Shown here: positions 50,221-59,408 of the stretch, in pieces
Layout: each line of letters starts with the position of its first letter
Position numbering within the stretch: the first letter of the stretch is position 1
Translations under genes and position numbers: made by a program
DNA from: Halochromatium glycolicum
Lineage (GTDB): Bacteria; Pseudomonadota; Gammaproteobacteria; Chromatiales; Chromatiaceae
NCBI RefSeq assembly: GCF_016584085.1
Contig: NZ_NRSJ01000001.1
Location: 160,001 to 224,000 of the forward strand
DNA: 64,000 bases
Direction of reading: 5' to 3'
Notes under the pieces: model-generated
The model's input: the letters and a program-made list of their open reading frames with translations, nothing else
Databases searched by the model: none
Told to the model about the DNA's origin: nothing

Positions 50221-51051
50221 ATGCTGCGCATTCTCCTCATCATTGTGTTCACCGCGCCGCTTGGCGCGCTGGTTCATCCGGCGGCTTGGTGCGCGACGGT
50301 GGTCGATACCGCAGGCGCGCCAGCTGCCCCTCTGTCACGGGTCGCTTCAGCAGAAGCTGACCTCAGGGGCGCCGCGGGCGAGCGTGCTGAGCGCGAATCC
50401 GAGCCCTCTGCAGCTCCCAACGAGCCGATCGCTGGCCGGTCTGCCGGCTCCTCTCTCAACGCCCACGCAAGCTCAGCCGCGCCAGTCCTACTCGTACTCG
50501 GCGATAGCCTGAGTGCCGCCTATGGTTTGCCTTTGGACCAGGGCTGGGTGAATCTGTTGCAGGCCCGTATCGAGGCGAATAACCTGCCGCATCGGGTGGT
50601 CAATGCCTCGATCTCCGGTGATACGGTCGCCGGCGGGTTATCGCGTTTGCCAACGCTGCTTGCGGAGCAGAGGCCGCAGATCGTCGTCATTGAGCTCGGG
50701 GCGAACGATGGTCTGCGCGGATTCCCTCCAGGGCGTATCCAGGCCGATCTGATCCGGCTGGTCGAGCAGACGCAAAAGGCCGGGGCGCGGGTGCTGCTGG
50801 CCGGTGTGCGCCTCCCTCCGAACTATGGTCCGGCCTACACCGAGCGCTTTCAACGACTCTACGCAACGGTCGCCGATGAGACCGGTGCTGCGCTCGTGCC
50901 GCGTCTGCTCGACGGTGTCGCCGAAGACGCTGCCCTGATGCAGGATGATGGCCTGCATCCGACGGCAGCGGCGCAACCGCGCATCCTGGAGAACCTTTGG
51001 CCGGTGGTGCTGCCCTTACTCGAGCAGTCGAGCTCAGGGCCTGGGGCTTGA
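50221..51051 (+). CDS. tesA: TesA-like GDSL lysophospholipase/arylesterase
   Basis: 276 residues with a signal peptide. The SGNH hydrolase blocks are LVLGDSLSAAYG (nucleophile Ser about 96), ASISGDTVAGGLSRLP, IELGANDGLRG and DDGLHPTAAAQ (Asp-His). A 60-residue low-complexity linker between the signal peptide and the domain is longer than in E. coli TesA. It hydrolyses thioesters or esters in the periplasm. It is divergent from ybbAP, a conserved arrangement. Confidence 0.92.
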   Translation: MLRILLIIVFTAPLGALVHPAAWCATVVDTAGAPAAPLSRVASAEADLRGAAGERAERESEPSAAPNEPIAGRSAGSSLNAHASSAAPVLLVLGDSLSAAYGLPLDQGWVNLLQARIEANNLPHRVVNASISGDTVAGGLSRLPTLLAEQRPQIVVIELGANDGLRGFPPGRIQADLIRLVEQTQKAGARVLLAGVRLPPNYGPAYTERFQRLYATVADETGAALVPRLLDGVAEDAALMQDDGLHPTAAAQPRILENLWPVVLPLLEQSSSGPGA

Positions 51052-51279
51052 GCGGCCCGAAGTGGAGGTAGGGTGAACGGCAGCTTGTGCGGTCGGTTCG
51101 GCTCGTCTGACCGGGTGGCTTAGGTCCCTCGATGCACCCTTTAACCACCGAGATCGGCAGTCTGTGCGGGCTAGGCGCCCTGCTGATCAGGCCTTATCGG
51201 AAGCCGTATCGGAAGCAGTCTCGGCGCAACGCCCCGTTCGTCGCTGGTCCAGTCCCTTTGATTCCCGATGGAGAGATCT

Positions 51280-52407
51280 ATGCAACGCGTGACCATCGTC
51301 GGCGCTGGCTTCGGTGCCTTGACCTCCTTGAATACCTTGCGCGATCGCGGTTTTCAGGGCGAGATCACGGTCGTCAGTCCGCGCCCGGAGTTCGTCTACT
51401 ATCCGGGGCTGATCTGGGTCCCGTCCGGACTGCGCTCCGGCGAAGACCTGCGGCTGGACCTGCGGCATTTCTTCCAACGCACGAAGGCAACCCATGTCGC
51501 TGCGTCAGCGACCGGGCTGCGTGATGGTGGCCGGACACTGCTGACCGATGCGGACCCGATCGAGAACGACGGGCTGATCATCGCCAGCGGCGGGCGCTTC
51601 ATCAAGAAACTGCCCGGTATCGAGCATGCGATCACCCCCTGCGAGGGGGTCGAGGCCGCCCAGGCGATCCGCGATCGGATCAAGACCTTGGATGGCGGCA
51701 CCGTGGCGATGGGCTTCTCCGGCAACCCGAACGAGCCGGCCTCGATGCGCGGCGGCCCGATCTTCGAGTTCCTATTCGGTCTCGATCAACAGCTGCGCCG
51801 TGAAGGACGGCGCGATCGGTTCCGGATCATCTTCTTTACGCCGGCGCCGCGCCCCGGCAACCGGCTCGGGCCCAAGGCGGTCGACAGGCTGCTCGCTGAG
51901 ATGGAGCGGGTCGGCATCGAGACCCATCTTGGACACAAGCCGAAGCAGTTCACCGCGGACAAGGTCGTCACCGAGGGCGGCGAGTTCCCGGCCGATCTGA
52001 TCATCTTCATGCCTGGCATGACCGGCAACACCTGGTTCGACGAGACCGACCTGCCGCGCTCGCCGGGCGGGCTGGTCCAGTCCGACGAATACTGCCGGGT
52101 GCCGGGCTTCGAGCGCACCTATGTGGTTGGCGATTCCGGCAGCTTCCCCGGTCCGGAGTGGATGCCGAAGCAGGCGCACATGGCCGATCTGCAGGCCGGG
52201 GCCGCAGCCAAGAACCTGATCACAGAGCTCGCCGGCGCCACGCCGAACGAGACCTTCAAGGTGGAACTGCTCTGCATCGTCGACGCCAACAATCAGGGGA
52301 TGCTCGTCGCCCGCACGCCGAAGTACAACCTGGTGCTGCCGCGCACCCGGGTCTTCCACTGGCTCAAGCGGTTCTTCGAGTGGTGGTACCTGCGCCGCTA
52401 CCGGTGA
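51280..52407 (+). CDS. sulfide:quinone oxidoreductase-like FAD flavoprotein
   Basis: 375 residues. It has the N-terminal dinucleotide fold RVTIVGAGFGALTSLNTLR, IASGGRF, and a C-terminal FAD segment TYVVGDSGSFPGPEWMPKQA. The end is amphipathic and aromatic (FHWLKRFFEWWYLRRY), as in membrane-bound SQR enzymes that oxidise sulfide and reduce quinone. Cysteines are at about 121 (ITPCEG), 272 (DEYC) and 332 (LLCIVD). The central cysteine of the classical SQR active pair, expected near the MGFSGNPNE region, is not seen. A distinct SQR type or a related NAD(P)-linked oxidoreductase is possible. ATG 51280 follows GGAGAG; 51268 is an alternative. Confidence 0.72.
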   Translation: MQRVTIVGAGFGALTSLNTLRDRGFQGEITVVSPRPEFVYYPGLIWVPSGLRSGEDLRLDLRHFFQRTKATHVAASATGLRDGGRTLLTDADPIENDGLIIASGGRFIKKLPGIEHAITPCEGVEAAQAIRDRIKTLDGGTVAMGFSGNPNEPASMRGGPIFEFLFGLDQQLRREGRRDRFRIIFFTPAPRPGNRLGPKAVDRLLAEMERVGIETHLGHKPKQFTADKVVTEGGEFPADLIIFMPGMTGNTWFDETDLPRSPGGLVQSDEYCRVPGFERTYVVGDSGSFPGPEWMPKQAHMADLQAGAAAKNLITELAGATPNETFKVELLCIVDANNQGMLVARTPKYNLVLPRTRVFHWLKRFFEWWYLRRYR

Positions 52408-52411
52408 CAGC

Positions 52412-52464
52412 GAATGAATCAGGCGCTTGCGCGAGTCAGGCGGCCATTTTGGTGGGGCTTCTCA
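52412..52464. repeat. partial copy of the palindromic repeat family (variant core)
   Basis: On the minus strand this reads CTGAGAAGCCCCACCAAAAT, then GGCCGCCTGACTCGCGCAAG and CGCCTGATT. This is the left half of the main element joined to the variant core. The outer end covers the stop codon of the downstream lipoprotein gene (52462-52464). Confidence 0.68.
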
Positions 52465-53010
52465 GTAGACCGGCTTGCGTCCGTAACGGCGTGTGAGGTC
52501 CCGAGCCAGTGGTTGGATCAGGTCATCGAGCGCGGTGTTGCGTGCCGATGAGCGGCCGCTGTAGGTCTTCTTGAGGGCATCGCGGGTCTGCGACTGGCGC
52601 TCGGCGCGAACCTGCACGCGCAACTGTTCGAGTCCGTTTGGGCCGTGCCGTTCGTCGAGGATGCTCGGGGTGATCACCACCCCGACCTCGCTGCTTTGCG
52701 TCGGCGCGAACAACGGGTAGACGCCGGCGAAATCGCCTGACGCCTCGAGCGCTGAGATCAGACGGCGCTGAACCGCGATCCCGGTTGCACCTGCCGGCCG
52801 GACGACCCCGGCCGCAACCTGTCCGGTGTAGCGCTCATTGGCGCTGACCTGGGGGCCGCCGGCGCAAGCGCCGATCAGCACGGAGACTGCGAGACCGAGC
52901 AGCCCCAGCCAAAGGAGGCGCCACGCCGCTGCGCCGTCCCTCGCAGCCGCGGCTGGTGCGGTCTGAGGAGGTCTGCGACGCTGATGGGGCAGGGACTGAC
53001 GGCCAGACAC
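52462..53010 (-). CDS. hypothetical lipoprotein
   Basis: 182 residues from GTG 53010. It has a basic start, then a membrane segment and lipobox (LLWLGLLGLAVSVLIGACAGG). The rest is a mixed alpha/beta domain (QRRLISALEASGDFAGVYPLF, VGVVITPSILDERHG, ALDDLIQPLARDLTRRYG) not assigned to a family. The frame is open further upstream, but that part is the 15-bp tandem array (peptide VRIQA repeated) and is unlikely to be translated. The start codon is therefore uncertain. Confidence 0.6.
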   Translation of the reverse strand: MSGRQSLPHQRRRPPQTAPAAAARDGAAAWRLLWLGLLGLAVSVLIGACAGGPQVSANERYTGQVAAGVVRPAGATGIAVQRRLISALEASGDFAGVYPLFAPTQSSEVGVVITPSILDERHGPNGLEQLRVQVRAERQSQTRDALKKTYSGRSSARNTALDDLIQPLARDLTRRYGRKPVY

Positions 53011-53013
53011 CGC

Positions 53014-53088
53014 TATGCGAACGGCCTGTATGCGAACGGCCTGTATGCGAACGGCCTGTATGCGAACGGCCTGTATGCGAACGACCTT
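53014..53088. repeat. 15-bp tandem repeat array
   Basis: TATGCGAACGGCCTG occurs four times in a row (53014, 53029, 53044, 53059), followed by a variant fifth unit (TATGCGAACGACCTT). The array ends ten bases before the -35 element of the candidate rpsF promoter and abuts the start of the divergent lipoprotein gene. Confidence 0.95.
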
Positions 53089-53097
53089 CGCAGAGGA

Positions 53098-53127
53098 TTG
53101 ACTGATACGCAAATTCTGCCTCACAAT
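53098..53127 (+). promoter_or_regulatory. candidate promoter of rpsF-rpsR-rplI
   Basis: TTGACT (53098-53103) and CACAAT (53122-53127) are separated by 18 bases. The TTGACT match is good and the -10 is moderate. It lies about 140 bases upstream of rpsF. Confidence 0.5.
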
Positions 53128-53219
53128 GTACGGCTTCGTCCGTTTAGGGCCCTGGTTCGGGGCCTGATTGCGGCGTTTCTCCTTGCTCCACTGTCCGCCG
53201 GTTGGGTCGATGCGCGAGT

Positions 53220-53232
53220 CCGATTCGATCGG
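53220..53232 (+). promoter_or_regulatory. hairpin in the rpsF leader, possible autoregulatory site
   Basis: CCGAT-TCG-ATCGG forms a short stem starting 48 bases before the rpsF start. Leaders of rpsF in many bacteria bind the S6:S18 complex through a CCG-containing structure. Whether this is such a site cannot be decided from one sequence. Confidence 0.25.
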
Positions 53233-53267
53233 GTGCCAGGGGGCTATTTATATCCGAGAGGAGCAAT

Positions 53268-53702
53268 ATGCGTCATTACGAGATCGTATTTCTGGTGCAC
53301 CCGAGCCAGAGCGAGCAGGTCCCGGCCATGCTGGATCGTTACCGGATCAACCTAGAAGCGCGCGGCGGGCAGATCCATCGGCTCGAGGACTGGGGACGGC
53401 GCCAGCTGGCCTACCCGATCAACAAGGTCCACAAGGCGCACTACGTGCTGATGAACGTGGAATGCGATGCCGAGGCGCTGGCTGAGCTCGAGAGCGCCTT
53501 TCGCTTCAACGATGCGGTGCTGCGCAACATGATCATCAAGCGTGATTGCGCGGTGACCGAGCCCTCGCCATTGCTGAAGAGCGAGGATGAGCGTGATGGC
53601 TCGGACGAGGAGGGGGGCGGCCAGCGGGGCGAACGCCGGCCGCGGCGCTCGGATGACTCGGGCGAAGGTCGGTCCGCGCCGCGCGAGGCGAGCGCCGAAT
53701 AG
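53268..53702 (+). CDS. rpsF: 30S ribosomal protein S6
   Basis: 144 residues from ATG 53268, preceded by a strong GAGAGGAG ribosome-binding site. The core [39 protein letters not shown] and [14 protein letters not shown] is standard. The tail from about residue 105 is a long charged, Gly/Arg/Asp-rich disordered extension. It assembles with S18 on the 16S rRNA platform. First gene of the rpsF-rpsR-rplI unit. Confidence 0.97.
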   Translation: MRHYEIVFLVHPSQSEQVPAMLDRYRINLEARGGQIHRLEDWGRRQLAYPINKVHKAHYVLMNVECDAEALAELESAFRFNDAVLRNMIIKRDCAVTEPSPLLKSEDERDGSDEEGGGQRGERRPRRSDDSGEGRSAPREASAE

Positions 53703-53765
53703 CACCGCCTCCGACGACGCGCGTCCCATCCGTCTTTCAGCATCCGATTCCAGCCGAGGCCATCC

Positions 53766-53990
53766 ATGTCCCGCTATTTCCGCCGCAAGCGTTACTGCCG
53801 CTTCACCGCCGAGGGTATCACCGAGATCGATTACAAGGATCTCAACCTGCTCAAGGCCTTCGTCAGCGAGTCCGGCAAGATCGTGCCGAGCCGCATCACC
53901 GGTACCTCGGCGCGCTATCAGCGCCAGCTCGCCACTGCCATCAAGCGCGCGCGCTATATCGCGCTGCTGCCCTACACCGACGGGCACTGA
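53766..53990 (+). CDS. rpsR: 30S ribosomal protein S18
   Basis: 74 residues, normal length: [40 protein letters not shown] and [20 protein letters not shown]. It binds S6 on the 30S platform. It lies 63 bases after rpsF. No primosomal gene (priB) separates the two, unlike in enterobacteria. Confidence 0.97.
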   Translation: MSRYFRRKRYCRFTAEGITEIDYKDLNLLKAFVSESGKIVPSRITGTSARYQRQLATAIKRARYIALLPYTDGH

Positions 53991-54083
53991 GGTAGAGGGC
54001 GAGCAATCGCCGAGCCTGACCGCCGCGCGATTGCCGATGCAGGCATCCGCGCAGGCCTCAACGATACGACCTGGAGATCCCCT

Positions 54084-54539
54084 GTGGACCTGATCCTGAT
54101 GAAAAAGGTGCGTGGCTTGGGCGAGCTCGGAGACAAGGTCTCCGTTCGCGCCGGCTATGGCCGCAACTATCTGATCCCATCCGGCTTGGCCAAGCCGGCC
54201 ACTGCCGAGAACCTGAAGGAGTTCGAGGCGCGCCGCGCCGAGCTCGAGCGCGAGGCGGCCGAGGCACTGGCCGCGGCCGAGACGCGCAAGGCCAAGCTCG
54301 AAGGTGTGATCGTGACCATCCCGCGCAAGGCCGGTGACGAGGGCCGCCTGTTCGGTTCGGTCGGCGCTGCGGACATCGCGACAGCGATCACTGATGGCGG
54401 TATCGATGTCGAGGTGCTCAAGAACGAGGTTCGGATGCCCGACGGACCCTTCCGAGCGACCGGCGATTACGATGTCGCGCTCCACCTGCACTCGGACGTC
54501 GATGTGACCGTTCGTGTCGAGGTGATCCCGGCCGACTGA
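54084..54539 (+). CDS. rplI: 50S ribosomal protein L9
   Basis: 151 residues from a GTG start. The N-terminal rRNA-binding domain is [20 protein letters not shown] and [21 protein letters not shown] long alpha-helical linker ([20 protein letters not shown]) connects it to the C-terminal domain ([14 protein letters not shown]). It is the last gene of the ribosomal unit. The usual downstream dnaB is not here, as a convergent odhB follows. Confidence 0.97.
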   Translation: MDLILMKKVRGLGELGDKVSVRAGYGRNYLIPSGLAKPATAENLKEFEARRAELEREAAEALAAAETRKAKLEGVIVTIPRKAGDEGRLFGSVGAADIATAITDGGIDVEVLKNEVRMPDGPFRATGDYDVALHLHSDVDVTVRVEVIPAD

Positions 54540-54552
54540 GCTCAGCCACCGA

Positions 54553-54606
54553 CCCCCGCGCTTCGCGCGGAGCCTGCCCTGCGTCGGCGCCGGCCCTTAA
54601 GGCCGG
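54553..54606 (+). terminator. hairpins at the rplI/odhB convergent junction
   Basis: Two strong stems follow rplI: CCGCGC-TTC-GCGCGG and CCGGCC-CTTAA-GGCCGG (54590-54606). Neither has a clear T-run, so a factor-dependent or bidirectional stop is possible rather than a classical terminator. Confidence 0.45.
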
Positions 54607-54680
54607 TCGGCAGGCAGGTCCTATCGGGTGAATCCTTAGCCCAGCTTCTTGCCCTCACCAGCAAACCGCGGCCGGTTCGG

Positions 54681-56087
54681 CTAGACGCGAAGCAGTAGCC
54701 GTGCCGGATCTTCCAAGGTCTCTTTGATCGTCCTCAGGAACTGCACCGCCTCGCGCCCATCAACGATCCGGTGGTCGTAAGACAGTGCGAGATACATCAT
54801 TGGCCGGATCACAACCTCGCCATCGACCGCGATCGGCCGATCCTGGATGCTGTGCATGCCAAGGATCGCGCTCTGCGGCAGATTCAGGATCGGCGTCGAC
54901 AGCAACGAACCGAACACACCGCCGTTGGTGATCGAGAAGGTGCCGCCGGTGAGCTCCTCGAAGCTCAGTGACCCGTCCTTCGCCTTGTCCGCGAAATCGA
55001 CAATGCCGCGCTCGACATCGGCCATGCTGAGCTGATCGCAGTTGCGCAGGATCGGGACCACCAGCCCGCGTTCCGAGCTCACGGCAATCCCGATGTCGTA
55101 GTAGCCGTGATAGATGATGTCCTCGCCGTCGACCGATGCGTTGATGACCGGGAAGCGCTGTAAGGCCTCGACCGCGGCCTTGACGAAGAACGACATCAAG
55201 CCGAGGCGCACGCCGTGCGTCGTTTCGAACTGGTCCCTGTACTGGCGGCGTAGTGCCAATACGGCGGCCATGTCCACCTCGTTGAAGGTGGTCAGCATCG
55301 CCGTGGTTTGCTGCGCCTCGACTAGGCGCTCGGCGATCCGTGCACGCAGCCGCGTCATCGGCACCCGCTGCTCCGGGCGGCCGGCCTCGCCGGTGAGTCC
55401 AGGCGGCTGAACCACGCCTTCCTGGGGCGGTTCCTCTTCCGGCTGCGCGCGTGCCGCGGCCGCGGCATCGGGATCGACGGCCGGCTCAGTGGCCTCCTGC
55501 TCATCCAGCCATGCGATCACATCGGCCTTGGTGATCCGGCCGCCTTTCCCCGTGCCAGGGATTCGCTTGGGATCGAGCCCCATGCCCTTGACCAGGCGTC
55601 TGGCCGCTGGCGCCAATGCCGGCTCGTCTGCAGGCTTCGAGTCGGAGGAGTCCGCCTGTGGTTCCGCTGAGGTCACCGCGGTCCCGGCTGCAGGAGCGGA
55701 TCTCGCGTCGGCTGCCATTGCCGGTTCCCGCGTTGGGGCTTGCCCTGACTGTTGCTCTGCGGGCTGCTTTGGCGACCCCTTCTTCGGCGGCGCCTCCTCC
55801 TGGTCTTGAGTCGCTTCCTGCTGGGGTGCGTCCTCTCGGGAGGCCTCCTGCTGGGCGTCGATCTGTCCGAGGACGCTATCGGCCGTGACCAGCTCGCCCT
55901 CAGCGACCTTGATCTCGGCCAGAACGCCTTCCGCCGGAGCCGGTACCTCCAGTACCACCTTGTCGGTCTCGAGGTCGACTAGATTGTCATCCTTGCGCAC
56001 CCAATCGCCAGGCTTGAAATGCCAGGTCAGGACGGTGGCATCGGCCACCGATTCGGGCAGGGCAGGGACGCGAACTTCAGTGGGCAT
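54681..56087 (-). CDS. sucB: 2-oxoglutarate dehydrogenase E2 (dihydrolipoyl succinyltransferase)
   Basis: 468 residues. The lipoyl domain has lipoyl-Lys43 in [20 protein letters not shown] long Gln/Glu/Ala-rich linker (about 80-150) and an E1/E3-binding domain follow ([20 protein letters not shown]). The catalytic domain has [20 protein letters not shown] and the active-site [16 protein letters not shown]. It transfers succinyl groups to CoA in the TCA cycle. It lies downstream of sucA. No dihydrolipoamide dehydrogenase gene is adjacent. Confidence 0.97.
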   Translation of the reverse strand: MPTEVRVPALPESVADATVLTWHFKPGDWVRKDDNLVDLETDKVVLEVPAPAEGVLAEIKVAEGELVTADSVLGQIDAQQEASREDAPQQEATQDQEEAPPKKGSPKQPAEQQSGQAPTREPAMAADARSAPAAGTAVTSAEPQADSSDSKPADEPALAPAARRLVKGMGLDPKRIPGTGKGGRITKADVIAWLDEQEATEPAVDPDAAAAARAQPEEEPPQEGVVQPPGLTGEAGRPEQRVPMTRLRARIAERLVEAQQTTAMLTTFNEVDMAAVLALRRQYRDQFETTHGVRLGLMSFFVKAAVEALQRFPVINASVDGEDIIYHGYYDIGIAVSSERGLVVPILRNCDQLSMADVERGIVDFADKAKDGSLSFEELTGGTFSITNGGVFGSLLSTPILNLPQSAILGMHSIQDRPIAVDGEVVIRPMMYLALSYDHRIVDGREAVQFLRTIKETLEDPARLLLRV

Positions 56088-56149
56088 AAGACTCCCGCGG
56101 GTCGGGTTGTCGGTTCCTCAGGAAGGTGCTGGGTGGGCTTGACGGCCGT

Positions 56150-59074
56150 TCAGGGCACCCTATCGGTCTCCTCGCTGCCATCGAATGTTGGCATCGGGAT
56201 GCGCCGGTTCATGCTGGGGTTGATGCGGCCTGTCAAGGCCTCGTCGATCAGGCGCTCTTGCTGCTCGACATGCACCGAGCGATGACCGACCGCCGGCGCC
56301 GCAGCAGCGGGGCGGCCGACATAGAAGGCCTGCTTGCCGTCGAGTATCAGCCCGTGGAAGCGGTGCTTGACCTGATCCCAAGCGCCCTGGTTCTGCGCCT
56401 CTTCCTGACACCAGATGACCTCCATGGTGTCGGGGTAGTCGGCGATCACGGCTGCGAAGGCCTCTTTCGGGAACGGATAGAGCTGCTCGATCCGGATGAT
56501 GGCGACATCGGTGAGCCCGCGCGCGCGGCGTGCCTCCAGCAGATCGTAGTAGACCTTGCCGGAGCAGAAGATGAGCCGCTCCACCTGTGCCGGGTCCAAT
56601 GGGTCGGACTCGGGGATCACTGGCAGGAAGGCGCCGTTCGCCAGCTCATCGAGCGAGGAGACCGCTAGACGGTGCCGAAGCAGGCTCTTTGGTGTCATCA
56701 CGATCAATGGGCGACGGTAGTCGCGCAGCAGCTGGCGGCGCAGCAGATGGAACATCTGCGCTGGGGTGGTCGGCACGCAGACCTGGATGTTGTGCTCCGC
56801 GCACAGCTGCAGGAAGCGCTCGAGCCGAGCCGACGAATGCTCCGCGCCCTGGCCCTCGAGCCCGTGCGGCAACAGCATCACCAGGCCGCAGTCGAGGCCC
56901 CATTTGCTGCCGGCCGAGCTGATGAACTGGTCGATCACGACCTGGGCGCCGTTGGCGAAATCGCCGAACTGCGCTTCCCAGAGCGTCAGCGCATTCGGCT
57001 CCGCGGTCGCGAAGCCGTACTCGAAGCCGAGCACCGCCTCCTCCGAGAGGATCGAGTCGATGGCGATGAAGGGCGCCTGGTGCTCCTTGGGCTCGAGGGT
57101 CCAGCCTGGCGGTGCGGCCAGATGTTGCAAGGGGGTGTACTCGTTGCCGGTGCGCTGGCAGTGCACCTTGGCGTGTCGATGTACGAAGGTGCCGCGGCTC
57201 GAGTCCTGACCCGAGAGGCGCACTGGATAGCCGCTGTCGAGCAGGGTCGCATAGGCCAGGTTCTCGGCGAAGCCCCAGTTGGCCAGTTGGTCACCCTGCG
57301 CCATCTTACGGCGCTCGGCCCAGATCTTGGCCACCCGCGGATGCGGCTCGAAGCCGTCCGGCAGCTGCAGCTGCCGCTCGGCGAGCTCGCGCAGGCGCGC
57401 CTTCGAGAAGCCGGTATCAGCGGGCAGCCGCCAGTCGTCGCCAAACCGGTTCTTCCAATCGACCCGATAGGTATTCTCCAGACCGCAGAGCACGGGTCGG
57501 GCGACGACAATGCCGTGCTCGATGTTGGCGCGGTAGTCCTCGATCATTGCCACGGCCTGCTCGCGGGTCAGCTCCCCGCGATCGATCAGGCGGTCGGCAT
57601 AGATCGCCCGGGCCGTCGGGTGCTGCCGAATGCGCTTGTACATCATCGGTTGGGTCACGGCCGGCTCGTCGGCCTCGTTGTGGCCGAGGCGGCGATAGCA
57701 GATGAGGTCGACCACCACATCGCGCTTGAACTGGTTGCGGTAATCGAGCGCGAGCCGGGTCACGAAGATCACGGCTTCCGGATCATCGCCATTCACGTGG
57801 AAGACCGGCGCCTGCACCATCTTGGCGACATCGGTGCAGTAGAACGTCGAGCGCGTATCGAGCGGATTGCTCGTCGTAAAGCCGATCTGGTTGTTGACGA
57901 CGATGTGCACGGTGCCGCCGGTGCTGTAGCTGCGCGTCTGCGACAGCTGCAGGGTCTCGGTGACCACCCCCTGCCCGGCGAAGGCCGCATCGCCATGGAT
58001 CAGGATCGGCATCACCTGATCCCCGCTGTCGTCGCCACGGCGGCGCTGGCGCGCCCGCACCGAGCCCTCGATCACCGGGTCGATGATCTCGAGGTGGGAC
58101 GGGTTGAAGCCCAGCGCCACATGGGTGATCCCGCCGGGGGTGTCGACATCGGTCGAGAACCCGAGATGATATTTGACGTCTCCCGCCAGCTGGCGCGGAC
58201 TCATCCGGACCTTCCCCTCGAACTCGGCGAAGATCTCCTGCGGCGGCTTGCCGAGGATGTTGACCAGCACGTTCAGGCGGCCCCGGTGGGCCATCCCGAT
58301 CACGATCTCCTTGACCCCCTTGCGCCCGGCGCGCTGGACCAGCTCATCGAGCATCGGGATCAAGGCCTCGGCGCCCTCCAGCGAGAACCGCTTCTGTCCC
58401 ACGTAGCGGGTGTGCAGATGCTTCTCGAGTCCTTCGGCCGCGGTCAGCAGCGTCAGCAGCCAGCGCCGATCGGCGGCATTGAGCTCCGGGCGCGCCTGAT
58501 AGCCTTCGATGCGTTTCTGCACCCAGCGCTTCTCGCTGGTCGAGGTCATGTGCATGTACTCGGACCCGACCGGCCCGCAATAGATGCGCTGCAGCAGGTC
58601 GATGATCCCGCGCAACGGCATCCGGTCCGGCGCGTATAGCGAGCCGGTGTGGAAGACCTGGTCCAGGTCGCTGTCTTCAAGCCCGTTGTAGCCGAGCTGC
58701 AGATCGGCGACCTTCGGAGCCGGCCGCAGCTTCAACGGGTCGAGGTTGGCGACCTGGTGCCCGCGATAGCGATAGCTGTTGATCAGCCGGATGACGGCGG
58801 TCTGCTTTTCCGCGGCGGCCGGCTCCAGGCGTTTCAGCGAGCGGCGCTGAGCCCGATTGCGGCTCTCGTGGGCGAGGCGCTGAAAGTTCTCCCGTACCGG
58901 TCCGTGCGGCACCTCGTTGGCCGCCTCCCGATGCATCGCCTCGAAGCGTTGCCGCCAGGCCAGGTCGATGCTCTCGGGGTCCTTGAGGAAGCGCTCGTAG
59001 AGGTCTTCGATGAAGGCGGCATTGCCGCCGTAGTAGGCAGAGCTGTTGCGGAAGAGCTCGAGAATGGCGCTCAT
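56150..59074 (-). CDS. sucA: 2-oxoglutarate dehydrogenase E1 component
   Basis: 974 residues. It is the thiamine-diphosphate enzyme that decarboxylates 2-oxoglutarate. The N-terminal SSAYYGGNAAFIEDLYERFL (E2-interaction region) is followed by IGMAHRGRLNVLVNILGKPP, the TPP site LIHGDAAFAGQGVVTETLQL, RRLGHNEADEPAVTQPMMY, and SSAGSKWGLDCGLVMLLPHG in the second half. It is the first gene of the sucAB pair. The 334-base spacer to htpX holds only short inverted repeats. Confidence 0.97.
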   Translation of the reverse strand: MSAILELFRNSSAYYGGNAAFIEDLYERFLKDPESIDLAWRQRFEAMHREAANEVPHGPVRENFQRLAHESRNRAQRRSLKRLEPAAAEKQTAVIRLINSYRYRGHQVANLDPLKLRPAPKVADLQLGYNGLEDSDLDQVFHTGSLYAPDRMPLRGIIDLLQRIYCGPVGSEYMHMTSTSEKRWVQKRIEGYQARPELNAADRRWLLTLLTAAEGLEKHLHTRYVGQKRFSLEGAEALIPMLDELVQRAGRKGVKEIVIGMAHRGRLNVLVNILGKPPQEIFAEFEGKVRMSPRQLAGDVKYHLGFSTDVDTPGGITHVALGFNPSHLEIIDPVIEGSVRARQRRRGDDSGDQVMPILIHGDAAFAGQGVVTETLQLSQTRSYSTGGTVHIVVNNQIGFTTSNPLDTRSTFYCTDVAKMVQAPVFHVNGDDPEAVIFVTRLALDYRNQFKRDVVVDLICYRRLGHNEADEPAVTQPMMYKRIRQHPTARAIYADRLIDRGELTREQAVAMIEDYRANIEHGIVVARPVLCGLENTYRVDWKNRFGDDWRLPADTGFSKARLRELAERQLQLPDGFEPHPRVAKIWAERRKMAQGDQLANWGFAENLAYATLLDSGYPVRLSGQDSSRGTFVHRHAKVHCQRTGNEYTPLQHLAAPPGWTLEPKEHQAPFIAIDSILSEEAVLGFEYGFATAEPNALTLWEAQFGDFANGAQVVIDQFISSAGSKWGLDCGLVMLLPHGLEGQGAEHSSARLERFLQLCAEHNIQVCVPTTPAQMFHLLRRQLLRDYRRPLIVMTPKSLLRHRLAVSSLDELANGAFLPVIPESDPLDPAQVERLIFCSGKVYYDLLEARRARGLTDVAIIRIEQLYPFPKEAFAAVIADYPDTMEVIWCQEEAQNQGAWDQVKHRFHGLILDGKQAFYVGRPAAAAPAVGHRSVHVEQQERLIDEALTGRINPSMNRRIPMPTFDGSEETDRVP

Positions 59075-59260
59075 AGCCGGGAGGGGTTGCTGCGCTGATG
59101 CGGTTGCTGAGCCAATCCCTAAGTCTAGCGCAGACCGCGCGCGTTCCGTGCACTCCGTGATACAGCGGTTGGCTCAGGCTGGGCGGGCGATCCGTTCTCA
59201 CGACTCTGAGAACCCCGAATAAAAACGCTCTCGACTGAGCTGAATCGACTCGTTCGTGCG

Positions 59261-59278
59261 CCTGATGCGCTCATCAGG
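59261..59278. repeat. short inverted repeat upstream of sucA
   Basis: CCTGATG-CGCT-CATCAGG is a perfect 7-bp inverted repeat with a 4-base gap, about 190 bases upstream of sucA. It could be an operator half-site pair or a weak hairpin. The surrounding spacer (59075-59408) also holds a short direct repeat of GGGCCCGCCAG-like sequence near 59315-59345 and no gene. Confidence 0.4.
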
Positions 59279-59408
59279 ATAATCGCCTCAGGTCGCCTCA
59301 GGAGTGCGAGCGGCCGGGCCCGCCAGATGGGGCCCGCCAGCTGGGGCCGGCATCCTGCCCAGATTGAGAGGCGCTGAACGAATCAGCGCCCCACGATCCG
59401 GGACAGGA

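Noticed and set aside
53014-53088. CRISPR-like array
   Set aside because: The units are direct 15-bp tandem copies without spacers, and no cas genes are present.
53014-53124. VRIQA peptide repeats as the N-terminus of the lipoprotein
   Set aside because: They come from the 15-bp DNA array read in frame. A start just downstream of the array leaves a normal lipoprotein signal.
56672-58639. 655-codon plus-strand frame
   Set aside because: It is antisense to sucA, which has complete family motifs; the frame has no recognisable domain.
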